In this document: positions 1-7,337 of the stretch, one piece after another | Layout: every line of letters starts with the position of its first letter | How positions within the stretch are numbered: the stretch's first letter is position 1 | Assembly (NCBI GenBank): GCA_947626485.1 | Contig: CANQSG010000007.1 | Coordinates: forward strand, 1 to 30,120 | Direction of reading: 5' to 3' | DNA length: 30,120 nt | DNA from: an uncultured Clostridia bacterium | Lineage (GTDB): Bacteria; Bacillota; Clostridia; Oscillospirales; Acutalibacteraceae | The notes under the pieces: generated by a model | Told to the model about the DNA's origin: nothing | Seen by the model: only the letters and a program-made list of their open reading frames with translations | The model's database searches: none | Translations under genes and position numbers: made by a program

Positions 1-1662
1 GATTATCGGGACAAGGTCGTAAAGCCGACCGATTACGCCCGGGGCTACACCGAGCACACCTGCACCCGCTGCGGCGATTCCTATAAGGATTCTTACGTCG
101 AAAGTCTCAAAAACGACGGCTCCCATACGCACGATTATAAAATCGAGATCACGAAGGAGCCGAAATGCTTTGTCAACGGAGAAAGAACCTACACCTGCAA
201 GACCTGCGGCGACACCTATACGGAGGGCATTCCCGCCGCCGGGCATGAATACGCGGCGAGCAAGGTCAGCGCGACCTGTACCCAGCGCGGCTACACGCTG
301 AACGCCTGCAAAAAGTGCGGCGATTCGTATAAAAACAATTACACAAACGCCCTCGGCCACAATTTCAGCAACTGGAAATCTTTAAGCAGCGGGGAACATC
401 AGGCCGCCTGCACCCGCTGCGGCGAGACAAAGAAGGAAGCCCATAAAACGAGCGCGAAGGTCACAAAGGAAGCGACCTGCAGCGCGAACGGCGTCAAAAC
501 CTACACCTGCGCGACCTGCGGCTATTCGTATAACGAGACGATCGTCGCGACGGGCAAGCACCATTATAAAACAGAAGTCGTAAAGCCCACCGAAAACAAG
601 GGCGGCTATACCCTGTACACCTGCACGACCTGCGGCCACACCTACAAAGACAACTACACCGACCCGACCGGCACCGCCTCGCACACCCACAACTGGGAAG
701 AAAAGACCACGAAAAAGGCGACCTGCGAGGCCGCCGGGACGATCACCCACACCTGCAAATCCTGCGGCGAGCATTGGGACGAGGAGACCAAACCCCTCGG
801 CCACGACTACAAAAGCACGGTGACCGCCCCGACCTGCACGACGCAGGGGTACACGACCTGGAAATGCAGCCGCTGCAGCAGCAATTATAAAGACAGCTAC
901 AAGGACGCGACCGGGCATAAGCACACCGAAGTTCGCAACAAAAAAGCCGCCACCTGTTCGGCGGAGGGCTACACCGGCGACACCTATTGCCTCGACTGCA
1001 AAACGACGATCCAGTCCGGCGCCGGCATCGCCAAACTGAGCCATACGCCCGAGGTGCGGGGCAAAAAAGCCGCGACCTGCACGGCGGAAGGCTATACCGG
1101 CGACGAATATTGCAAGGTCTGCCAGACGAAGATCAGCACCGGCAAAAAGATAAATAAGCTGGCGCATACGCCGGAAGTGCGCAACAAAAAGGCCGCGACC
1201 TGCAGTTCCGAAGGATACAGCGGCGATCGGTATTGTACGGTGTGCGGCACGCAAATCGCTTCCGGTGTAACGCTTGAAAAGTTACCGCACAGCTGGACGA
1301 AAAAGCAGACGATAAAGACCGCGACCTGTACGGAACACGGCAAAGAGCTCTGGGAATGCACCGCCTGCCACACAACGCAAACCCGCGACACCGGCCTCGA
1401 CGCGAATAATCATGACTGGAAGTGCACGAAAGAAGCATGGGATGAAGATGGTGCACCTGTGTATTCGACAGTCCTTATGTGGTATGGTGACATTGATTAC
1501 TACCCATATCCTAAGACTGACCCAAGAAGGTTTGATCGCAAGAATCTAATCCATGAAGTATTCCATGCATTCCAGAATGGTGGTCCTGGTACGTTAGTTG
1601 AAGGAGAAAATGGTGAGTTCTATGAAGTGCCATTTGATTACCCTGAACAATATGCAGCATAG
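1..1662 (+). CDS. Surface protein with Cys-knuckle repeats and HExxH tail, 5' truncated
   Basis: The reading frame is open from base 1, so the N-terminus lies outside the window; 553 residues are visible. Residues 1 to about 465 hold twelve CxxC knuckles (CTRCGDSYKD, CKTCGDTYTE, CTTCGHTYKD and similar), each preceded by an ATC..G...Y/T block and mostly followed by a GH pair. This layout is typical of repetitive extracellular proteins of gut Clostridia; metal binding is possible but inferred. From about base 1410 the DNA becomes AT-rich and the protein changes character, ending with NLIHEVFHAFQNGG. The HEVFH (1552-1566) fits the zinc-metallopeptidase HExxH pattern. The frame stops at TAG 1660-1662 but continues open behind it to 1947. 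The repeat assignment is fairly sure; peptidase activity is a guess from a single motif. Confidence 0.75.
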   Translation, partial: DYRDKVVKPTDYARGYTEHTCTRCGDSYKDSYVESLKNDGSHTHDYKIEITKEPKCFVNGERTYTCKTCGDTYTEGIPAAGHEYAASKVSATCTQRGYTLNACKKCGDSYKNNYTNALGHNFSNWKSLSSGEHQAACTRCGETKKEAHKTSAKVTKEATCSANGVKTYTCATCGYSYNETIVATGKHHYKTEVVKPTENKGGYTLYTCTTCGHTYKDNYTDPTGTASHTHNWEEKTTKKATCEAAGTITHTCKSCGEHWDEETKPLGHDYKSTVTAPTCTTQGYTTWKCSRCSSNYKDSYKDATGHKHTEVRNKKAATCSAEGYTGDTYCLDCKTTIQSGAGIAKLSHTPEVRGKKAATCTAEGYTGDEYCKVCQTKISTGKKINKLAHTPEVRNKKAATCSSEGYSGDRYCTVCGTQIASGVTLEKLPHSWTKKQTIKTATCTEHGKELWECTACHTTQTRDTGLDANNHDWKCTKEAWDEDGAPVYSTVLMWYGDIDYYPYPKTDPRRFDRKNLIHEVFHAFQNGGPGTLVEGENGEFYEVPFDYPEQYAA

Positions 1663-1947
1663 CAAGCACGTATAGCTGAAATTCTACAGATGGAGAAAGA
1701 TGGTAAAGCGACATTTATTAGTCGCGGTTATGGTGAGGAGCCTGTGAGAGTTCAGGTTGGTACCGAGAAAATCCATCATGATGCAGAGTACACTTGCAGT
1801 AGATGCCACCAGAAAACAACGAATATTACAAATACAAATGCTACCCGTGTTATGGATGTACCAGTAACTGAACAAAGCCAGACTCAAGTATGTGGTACTG
1901 TACTTTGTGCAGATTACTACGATAAAAGATTAAGATTTACATTCTAA
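1663..1947 (+). pseudogene. In-frame continuation of the upstream protein behind an amber codon
   Basis: After TAG 1660-1662 the same frame runs open for 94 codons to TAA 1945-1947. The first codons read QARIAEILQMEKDGK. It has the same AT-rich codon use as bases 1410-1659 and contains another CxxC knuckle (YTCSRCHQKT), so it reads as the real C-terminus of the same protein. An ATG at 1690 exists but has no good ribosome site. The TAG is therefore a nonsense mutation, a read-through site or an assembly error. Other genes here use TAG as a normal stop (the GT39 gene ends at 8393-8395), so host-wide recoding is unlikely. Confidence 0.6.
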
Positions 1948-1964
1948 ATTTACCTAAATATCGT

Positions 1965-1998
1965 GTGGGCGTGCGAAAACGTGCGCCCACCTTTTTGC
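1965..1998 (+). terminator. Rho-independent terminator of the Cys-knuckle gene
   Basis: GTGGGCGTGCG and CGTGCGCCCAC form an 11-bp stem with one mismatch and wobble pairs (1965-1990), followed by CTTTTTGC. It lies 18 bases behind the TAA at 1947, which supports 1947 rather than 1662 as the original gene end. Confidence 0.8.
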
Positions 1999-2029
1999 AT
2001 AAAAAGCAGAATCCGCCGATTTTTAATCC

Positions 2030-2082
2030 GTCCGCGCCAGCGGACACCGCCACTTTTCACTCTTCACTCTTAGTTCTTCACT
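2030..2082. repeat. Dispersed hairpin plus 7-bp tandem repeat, short copy
   Basis: GTCCGC-GCCA-GCGGAC hairpin, then ACCGC and three CACTCTT-type 7-bp units (the first is CACTTTT), closed by AGTTCTTCACT. The same arrangement with nine units is at 17875-17968. Both copies lie in gaps beside genes for secreted proteins. Confidence 0.8.
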
Positions 2083-2125
2083 CCCGCGCCCGCAGGCGCG
2101 GCGCGCTTCCGCGCAAACTTTTCGG

Positions 2126-2154
2126 TTGACGAATCCGGGCGGAGTGTGTAAAAT
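2126..2154 (+). promoter_or_regulatory. Promoter of the DUF1015 gene
   Basis: TTGACG (2126-2131), 17-bp spacer, TAAAAT (2149-2154). Transcription would start near 2161. A small CCGCC-TTTC-GGCGG hairpin (2172-2185) sits just before the GGAGG at 2194-2198. Confidence 0.7.
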
Positions 2155-2210
2155 AGGAAGCGGACAAATTTCCGCCTTTCGGCGGGAGAAAACGGAGGAA
2201 GAAAACGAAC

Positions 2211-3479
2211 ATGGCTGAAATTCAGGAATTCCGCGCGCTGCGCTTTACCGACCGCGCCGGCGACGTCGCGACGCTGACCTGCCCGCCCTACGACATCATC
2301 AGCGAGGCGCAGCGGCAGGACTATCTTGCCGAAAACCCCCACAACATCATCCGCCTCGAGCTGCCGGGGCGCGACCCGCAGGCCTATGACCGGGCGGGCG
2401 AAACGCTGCGCGACTGGCTTGCTGCCGGCATTTTGGCGGTCGACGAGACCCCGGCGCTCTATCTTTACGAGGAGGCCTTTTCGGTCGCCGGGCGGGAGTA
2501 TCGGTTCCGCGGCTTCGTCTGCCGCGTGAAGCTCGAGCCCTTTGAAAAAGGCGTCATCCTCCCCCACGAGGAGACCCTCTCCGGCGCGAAGCAGGACCGC
2601 ATGAACCTGATGCGCGCGACGGGCTGCAATTTCAGCCAGATCTATTCGCTCTATTCCGACCCCGCGGGCGAGACCCGCGATCTGCTCTCTGCCCTTTCGT
2701 CCGGCGCGCCCGACAGCTGCTTTACCGACGGCGACGGCGTCACCCACCGGCTCTGGATCGCGCCCGAATCGGAAGTTACGCGCCGCGTCTGCGCCCAATT
2801 CGCCGACCGCAAGCTCTACATCGCCGACGGCCATCACCGCTATGAAACGGCGCTGCAATACCGCGACCGCCTGCGGCAGGAGGGGGCGAATCCGGGCGAC
2901 AGCGATTTTGTCATGATGTTCCTCGTCGACCTCGAAAACGAGGGGCTGGTCGTCTTCCCGACCCACCGCATCGTCGCGAACCTGCCCGCTTTCACGGCAG
3001 GCAGCCTGCCGCAGCGGCTCGCCGACCGCTTTGCCGCCGCCGCGTATGAAACCGACGCCGCCCTACTTGACGCTCTGCGCGAAGCCTACGACGCGCACGA
3101 AACGGCCTTCGGGTATTGCGACCGCGTCGGCCGATGGCTGCTGACGCTGCGCGACCCCGCCGTGATGGACGCCCGCCTGCCCGGCCAGTCCGCCGCCCTG
3201 CGCGGGCTCGACGTCTCGGTGCTCCACAGCCTGATTTTGGAGGACGAGCTCGGCATCGACCGCGAAAACCTCGCCGGGCAGAAGAACCTGACCTACACGC
3301 GGGACGCCGCCGAGGCCACCGCCGCCGTCGCCGCGGGCGCCGATTGCTGCTTCCTGCTCAACCCGACGCGGGTCGACGAGATCGCCGCCGTCGCCCGCGC
3401 CGGCGAAAAAATGCCCCAAAAATCCACCTATTTCTACCCCAAGCTCATCACCGGCCTCGTCATGAATAAAATTCTGTAA
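2211..3479 (+). CDS. DUF1015 family protein
   Basis: 422 residues, the usual size for DUF1015. Family signatures are visible: the N-terminal FRALRFTDRAG followed by CPPYDIIS (about residues 25-32), NPHNIIRLELPG (about 42-53), PHEETLSGAKQDRMNL (about 119-134) and IADGHHRYETALQYR (about 204-218). The enzymatic activity of the family is not established to my knowledge; members are cytoplasmic and often found near serine biosynthesis genes, which is not the case here. The start is ATG 2211 with GGAGG 12 bases upstream and a good promoter in front. It stands alone between terminators. Family assignment is firm, function unknown. Confidence 0.9.
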   Translation: MAEIQEFRALRFTDRAGDVATLTCPPYDIISEAQRQDYLAENPHNIIRLELPGRDPQAYDRAGETLRDWLAAGILAVDETPALYLYEEAFSVAGREYRFRGFVCRVKLEPFEKGVILPHEETLSGAKQDRMNLMRATGCNFSQIYSLYSDPAGETRDLLSALSSGAPDSCFTDGDGVTHRLWIAPESEVTRRVCAQFADRKLYIADGHHRYETALQYRDRLRQEGANPGDSDFVMMFLVDLENEGLVVFPTHRIVANLPAFTAGSLPQRLADRFAAAAYETDAALLDALREAYDAHETAFGYCDRVGRWLLTLRDPAVMDARLPGQSAALRGLDVSVLHSLILEDELGIDRENLAGQKNLTYTRDAAEATAAVAAGADCCFLLNPTRVDEIAAVARAGEKMPQKSTYFYPKLITGLVMNKIL

Positions 3480-3491
3480 CCAAACAACAAC

Positions 3492-3524
3492 ACCGCCGCG
3501 CAACCCCGCCCGGCGGTATTTTTC
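3492..3524 (+). terminator. Terminator after the DUF1015 gene
   Basis: ACCGCCG (3492-3498) pairs with CGGCGGT (3511-3517), followed by ATTTTTCT. Confidence 0.8.
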
Positions 3525-3553
3525 TGCGCTGTGAAAAATCCCCGGCGCGGGGG

Positions 3554-3582
3554 TTGCTTTTTGCGGCGGGGTGTGGTACGAT
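3554..3582 (+). promoter_or_regulatory. Possible upstream promoter of the Sel1-lactonase operon
   Basis: TTGCTT (3554-3559), 17-bp spacer containing CGGCG, TG at 3574-3575 and TACGAT (3577-3582). It would add a leader of about 150 nt. It resembles the promoters at 10302, 16135 and 27803, which carry the same CGGCG in the spacer. Confidence 0.5.
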
Positions 3583-3701
3583 GGGGGGCAAAGGAACCGG
3601 TTTTATCTGCAAAAAAGGGTTTAAGAAAAGGCGTGTTATCCTTGTCCTCGGGCGCGTGAGAAGACCCGCAAATGCTCGCGCGCGGTCAAAACGGAAACGT
3701 G

Positions 3702-3710
3702 TGCTATAAT
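3702..3710 (+). promoter_or_regulatory. Extended -10 promoter of the Sel1-lactonase operon
   Basis: TGCTATAAT (TG at 3702-3703, TATAAT 3705-3710); no good -35 is visible. The in-frame ATG at 3709 overlaps this -10 box, so it cannot be the translation start from this promoter. Confidence 0.65.
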
Positions 3711-3741
3711 GGGGGAAAGCCGATTTCAGGAGGACGAGAGC

Positions 3742-5022
3742 ATGGATGAAATTTTGACCCTTTCCACGGAATTTGCCCGCCTGCTCGCGCTGCTTCGCCG
3801 GGAGCGGGACGGCGATCCGACGGCGCAGTGCGAACGCGCGCGGCTGCTTCTGCAAAGCGGGGCGGCGGAAAACCGGCGGGCGGCGTTTGTGCGGGTGCGC
3901 GATCTCGCCCGCGGGGCGTACACCGTCGCGCAGACCGACGCGATGTATCTGCTCGGGGTGTGTTACGAAAACGGCTTCGGCGTCGCGCGGAGCTGCCAAA
4001 GCGCGATCCGGTGGTACAAGCACGCCGTCGGCAACATTTCGAGACAGGATATCATCCAAAACCCCGACCCCTTCGCCGAGCGGGCGCAAAGGCGGCTCGA
4101 GGAGCTGACGCGGGGCAGGGACTTCGACGAGGCGCTGGACGAAATCCTGTTTGACGACACCTCGCCGGAAGCGGTCGACTGCGTCACGGAATCGGCGGAA
4201 GCGGGCGACGTCGAGGCGCAGGAGCATTTGACGGAGCTCTACCGCCTCGGGGCGCGGGACGTCGAGGCGGACAAAGAAGAAGCCCTGCACTGGGCGCAAA
4301 AGGCCGCCGAAAACGGCAGCGTCAAGGCGATGGAATACGTCGCCGACGCGCATTATTTCGGCAGGGGCGTCGCGCAAAACGTCGCGTTGGGGCTTTCTTG
4401 GTACGAACAGGTCTCCCGCGCCGGCTCGGACGTCGCGCCGGGCGACATCGCGCGGCATCTCGAGGCGCAAAAGCGATATAAGGAGGCCGCCGCATGGTAT
4501 CGGCTGTACGCCGAGCGGCGCATCCGTTCCCGCGACCGGCGGCTCGAATGGGAGGGCGACGGCGACGCGCGAAAGGCGGCGCGAACCCCGCCGACCTATG
4601 ACGCAAAACCGCGCGGCGCGGGCGACAGCTACACGAACGGCTGCCTGTATTACGACCCGCAGCGGACGAGCGCGGCGGCGGGAACACCGGCGGGCGGCGC
4701 GCTGCTCCTCTTTGCGACGCGGCGGGAGAACCGGGGTCTGTCCGTCGAGGGTCTGTCCGAAGCCGTCGCGGCCCACGGCGAGCCCTGGGCGGTCGGGCGG
4801 TTTTTCCACCGAATGTCCTACCGGGACGACGGCTGCGTCTTTGACGACAACTCCCTGTGCGCAGCCTTCCCGGCGGCGTCGGCAGAGCAAGCGGTGCGGG
4901 CGGCGGAACAGCTCTGTCGCCGCTTCCGCCAAAAAGCCGCGCTGTTAAAGCTGTGCGAATCGGGCGAGATGTACCTCGTCCGCCGACAAAACGAAGAAAA
5001 GGAGCGAGCCGAATGGAACTGA
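3742..5022 (+). CDS. Sel1-repeat (SLR/TPR-like) protein
   Basis: 426 residues without signal peptide or membrane segments, so probably cytoplasmic. Sel1-type repeats are visible: AMYLLGVCYENGFGVARSC with AIRWYKHAV (about residues 69-97), EALHWAQKAAENGSVKAMEY (about 181-200) and VADAHYFGRGVAQNVALGLS (about 201-220). Such alpha-solenoids are protein-protein interaction scaffolds. The C-terminal 150 residues are not repetitive and I do not recognise them. The start is ATG 3742 with AGGAGG at 3728-3733; the ATG at 3709 overlaps the -10 box. The end overlaps the next gene by 10 bases, so translation is probably coupled. The partner is unknown. Confidence 0.85.
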   Translation: MDEILTLSTEFARLLALLRRERDGDPTAQCERARLLLQSGAAENRRAAFVRVRDLARGAYTVAQTDAMYLLGVCYENGFGVARSCQSAIRWYKHAVGNISRQDIIQNPDPFAERAQRRLEELTRGRDFDEALDEILFDDTSPEAVDCVTESAEAGDVEAQEHLTELYRLGARDVEADKEEALHWAQKAAENGSVKAMEYVADAHYFGRGVAQNVALGLSWYEQVSRAGSDVAPGDIARHLEAQKRYKEAAAWYRLYAERRIRSRDRRLEWEGDGDARKAARTPPTYDAKPRGAGDSYTNGCLYYDPQRTSAAAGTPAGGALLLFATRRENRGLSVEGLSEAVAAHGEPWAVGRFFHRMSYRDDGCVFDDNSLCAAFPAASAEQAVRAAEQLCRRFRQKAALLKLCESGEMYLVRRQNEEKERAEWN

Positions 5023-5177
5023 AAAACGTGTCGACCAAAGCGCTGGTGGAGGAGCTGAAAACGCGCGAGGGCGTGGAAGCGCTGCGCGTGGCGCCCTACG
5101 AGCCCCACACCCTCACCGCAAACGGGGAAACCATCCAGTCCGGCGGCCCCGTGGTGATTTTGCGGATATGGGATTGA
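5013..5177 (+). CDS. BC1881-type small protein
   Basis: 54 residues. The core KNVSTKALVEELKTREGVEA followed by APYEPHTLTANGE and a hydrophobic VVILRIWD end matches my memory of the BC1881 family, small proteins of unknown function found in Firmicutes and their prophages. AAAGGAG at 4998-5004 precedes ATG 5013; the start lies inside the Sel1 gene (10-base overlap). No other phage gene is nearby. Coding status is well supported; the family name comes from recall. Confidence 0.75.
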   Translation: MELKNVSTKALVEELKTREGVEALRVAPYEPHTLTANGETIQSGGPVVILRIWD

Positions 5178-5269
5178 AGCAAAGGAACGGCGCGGCGCAT
5201 TATCGGGCGCAGGTGGACGAGGACGCGGAAAAGCAGGACGAATTTTTAAGGAAAACAACGGAGAAATGA
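5168..5269 (+). CDS. Possible 33-residue ORF in the operon
   Basis: Reads MGLKQRNGAAHYRAQVDEDA and then a charged EKQDEFLRKTTEK end. It starts at ATG 5168 inside the BC1881-type gene (again a 10-base overlap) and its TGA overlaps the next ATG as ATGA (5266-5269). Overlap spacing and the biased, charged composition support it, but no clear ribosome site is seen. Function unknown. Confidence 0.4.
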   Translation: MGLKQRNGAAHYRAQVDEDAEKQDEFLRKTTEK

Positions 5270-5484
5270 AACATGAGTAAGATAAAATAAATGAGCAAGA
5301 TGTATTGAATTGTCGTCTGCTTTGGTTGGAAGATTGGGGAGCGACCGTAATAATCGGAGCGCCGCAAGAAAGAAAAGGATTGGTTGAAAAACCGGACAAC
5401 CGAAAAGAAATCGAAGAAAGAAATAATTATTTCGCCGAAGCCATCAACCTTCCCTGCTTTGCAGAAGAAAGTCCACGAAACTGA
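5266..5484 (+). pseudogene. Small 73-codon ORF interrupted by an ochre codon
   Basis: ATG 5266 has ACGGAGA just upstream and overlaps the previous stop as ATGA. After four codons (MKHE) comes TAA 5278-5280; the same frame then runs DKINEQDVLNCRLLWLEDWG and on to TGA 5482-5484, one base before the ATG of the deiminase. The bases around the stop form an imperfect 18-bp tandem duplication in which GAG TAA GAT is matched by GAG CAA GAT, so a C-to-T change of a Gln codon explains the stop. A downstream TTG start (5303) would avoid it. AT-richer than its neighbours; no family recognised. Confidence 0.4.
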
Positions 5485-5485
5485 C

Positions 5486-6319
5486 ATGCTCTACTTTTCC
5501 GCTCTCTTACCCTCCACCCCCGCCTATGCCCCGGAAGCGAAACGGCTGTTTGACGCGCTCGAGGCGCAGGGCGTCGCGTATCGGCTGCTTGACGGCACAA
5601 AGGATATCTGGCTGCGGGATTTTATGCCGGTGCGCACGAGGTCGGGCAAGTTTGTTTCCTTTCGCTACGAGCCGGGCTATCTCGCGGACGACCCGGAACT
5701 TCGCACGGATTTTCGGCGCGATATCGCCCCGCATTTCCCGCCGGAAAATCTCGTTTATTCCGACCTCAATCTGGACGGCGGAAACGTCGTCTTTTCCCCC
5801 GCGCGGGACGTCGCCGTCGTCAGCGACCGCGTGTTTGCGGAGAATCCGGGCGTTTCCCGCGCCGCCCTCGTCGGGGCGCTCGAGCGGCTTTTAGAGGCGC
5901 GGGTGATCGTCATTCCCTCGCTCCCGTCCGATATGACCGGGCACGCCGACGGCATGGTGCGGTTTCTCGACGAAAAAACCGTCCTCGGCAACGCGACGCC
6001 CTATCAAAACGGGCTGGAGCAGCGCATCGCGAAAACGCTGCGGGAAAACGGGATCGAGACGCTCGATTTCCCCTATTTTTCCGTCCCGAAGGGCGGCGCG
6101 ATCGGCAGCTATCTGAATTTTCTGGAAACGGAATCGGCCGTTTTTCTGCCGGTTTTCGGCGCGCCGGAGGACGAAACCGCTCGGCGAAACGCCGCCGCCC
6201 TCTTCGCAAAGCCGATCGTCCCGGTTCTGCTGGACAAAATCGCGAGAAAAGGCGGCTGCCTGCACTGCATCAGCTGGGAGTGGGCGGAGCCCGCAAAACA
6301 GGAGGAGAAAACAAGATGA
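5486..6319 (+). CDS. Porphyromonas-type arginine/agmatine deiminase family protein
   Basis: 277 residues. Guanidino-group-modifying enzyme fold, cytoplasmic. Family landmarks in order: DIWLRDFMP with Asp40 and Asp45; LDGGNVVF; TGHADGMVRF with the catalytic His of the GHxDxxxRF motif; and GGCLHCIS with the catalytic Cys at about 261. Agmatine deiminases of this family are usually 340-370 residues, so this is a short member lacking the N-terminal segment; substrate (agmatine, peptidyl-arginine or other) cannot be decided. ATG 5486 follows the preceding stop by one base; a TTG at 5384 would add 34 Lys-rich residues that overlap the broken small ORF, so I reject it. It overlaps the lactonase gene as ATGA. 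Confidence 0.85.
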   Translation: MLYFSALLPSTPAYAPEAKRLFDALEAQGVAYRLLDGTKDIWLRDFMPVRTRSGKFVSFRYEPGYLADDPELRTDFRRDIAPHFPPENLVYSDLNLDGGNVVFSPARDVAVVSDRVFAENPGVSRAALVGALERLLEARVIVIPSLPSDMTGHADGMVRFLDEKTVLGNATPYQNGLEQRIAKTLRENGIETLDFPYFSVPKGGAIGSYLNFLETESAVFLPVFGAPEDETARRNAAALFAKPIVPVLLDKIARKGGCLHCISWEWAEPAKQEEKTR

Positions 6320-7182
6320 GCGACGCGCGGGTGAAATTGTTTGCGGACTGCCGGTGTGAATTGTCCGAGGCGCCGATGTGGAACGACCGGGAGCAGATGC
6401 TTTACTGGCGCGGCTCGCACGGCGAGCTCTACCGCAAGGCGATGACCGACGACGCGCGGGATTACGACTGCTTTCAACTGAACGTCGGCAACATCGGCAG
6501 CATGGTCTTTACCGAGGGCGGGGAGATGCTGCTCTTTGCCGACGGCGGAAGGGTCTGGCTTTGGAAGCCCGGGGCGGAGCCGACGCTGCGGTACGATTTC
6601 CAAAAGACGCTGTTCAACGACGTCCTCGCCGACCCGCAGGGCAGGATTTACTGCGGCATGCTGGCGGAGCACTATTTCGACCTGCCCCGCCGCGGCAAAT
6701 ACGGCTCGCTCTGGCGGCTCGACCCGGACGGGCGCTTTGCCTGCCTGGAGGACAAAATCGGCGCGACGCCCAACGGCATCCGCTTCTCCCCGGCGCTCGA
6801 CCGGCTCTATTTTGCCGAGACCGACGCGGGCGTGATCTACGTCTACGATTACGACCCCGCCACCGGCGCCCTGTCCGACCGGCGGATCTTCGCCGCGCAC
6901 TGCTGCCCCGACGGGATCGCGACCGACGCCGCCGGCAACGTCTGGGTCGCGAACTGCCGCCCCGGCGAGCCGCTGCTCTGCTACGACCCCGCCGGGCAGA
7001 TCATCGACGAGATCGAGTTCCCGGTTCGCCGCGTCATCAGCGTCGCCTTCGGCGGCCCCGACCGGACGACCCTCTTCGTCACCACCGCCCACGAAGGCGC
7101 CCCCAAAGGCGCCCACGACGGCGGCGTCTTCCGCGTAAATTCCCCCATCCCCGGCGCCCGAGAATTCCGCGCTCGGCTGTGA
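6316..7182 (+). CDS. SMP-30/gluconolactonase/LRE family protein
   Basis: 288 residues, normal for the six-bladed propeller of SMP-30 lactonases, which hydrolyse sugar lactones using a divalent metal. The expected ligands are visible: Glu18 in LSEAPMW, Asn in ATPNGIRFSP (about 153) and Asp in CPDGIATDAAGNVWVAN (about 203). The start is ATG 6316 with GGAGG at 6301-6305, overlapping the deiminase stop by 4 bases; the upstream GTG at 6280 lies inside the deiminase gene and has no ribosome site. Last gene of the operon. The substrate is unknown, and pairing with a deiminase and a Sel1 protein does not point to a known pathway. Confidence 0.88.
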   Translation: MSDARVKLFADCRCELSEAPMWNDREQMLYWRGSHGELYRKAMTDDARDYDCFQLNVGNIGSMVFTEGGEMLLFADGGRVWLWKPGAEPTLRYDFQKTLFNDVLADPQGRIYCGMLAEHYFDLPRRGKYGSLWRLDPDGRFACLEDKIGATPNGIRFSPALDRLYFAETDAGVIYVYDYDPATGALSDRRIFAAHCCPDGIATDAAGNVWVANCRPGEPLLCYDPAGQIIDEIEFPVRRVISVAFGGPDRTTLFVTTAHEGAPKGAHDGGVFRVNSPIPGAREFRARL

Positions 7183-7235
7183 AGGTCGCAAGGGAAGAGC
7201 CTCCCGGCGCGTTCACGCATTTTCGTAAAATTTAG

Positions 7236-7290
7236 AAAGCAGCCTCCCGCCGCATTGTTTTCGTCGGGAGGCTGCTTTAACTTTTTCTGC
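7236..7290. terminator. Strong terminator between convergent transcription units
   Basis: AAAGCAGCCTCCCG (7236-7249) and CGGGAGGCTGCTTT (7265-7278) form a perfect 14-bp stem, followed by AACTTTTTCTG on the plus strand. On the minus strand it is followed by CTAAATTTTACG, so it probably stops both the operon ending at 7182 and the glycosyltransferase unit ending at 7338. Confidence 0.85.
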
Positions 7291-7337
7291 TCGATTTAAG
7301 CTTAAACCGGTAAAAACTCTTAAATCAATATATAATA

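Noticed and set aside
1660..1662. Host-wide amber recoding
   Set aside because: Another gene in the window ends in TAG (8393-8395) and other Gln positions use CAA/CAG, so recoding is not supported.
2070..2966. 298-residue minus-strand ORF over the DUF1015 gene
   Set aside because: Antisense shadow of a GC-rich gene; no ribosome site and Arg/Ala/Gly-rich translation.
3460..4932. 490-residue minus-strand ORF over the Sel1 gene
   Set aside because: Shadow frame; the plus strand has promoter, ribosome site and recognisable Sel1 repeats.
5384..5485. N-terminal extension of the deiminase from TTG 5384
   Set aside because: Lys-rich, AT-rich sequence that overlaps another open frame; the ATG at 5486 fits the coupled gene order.
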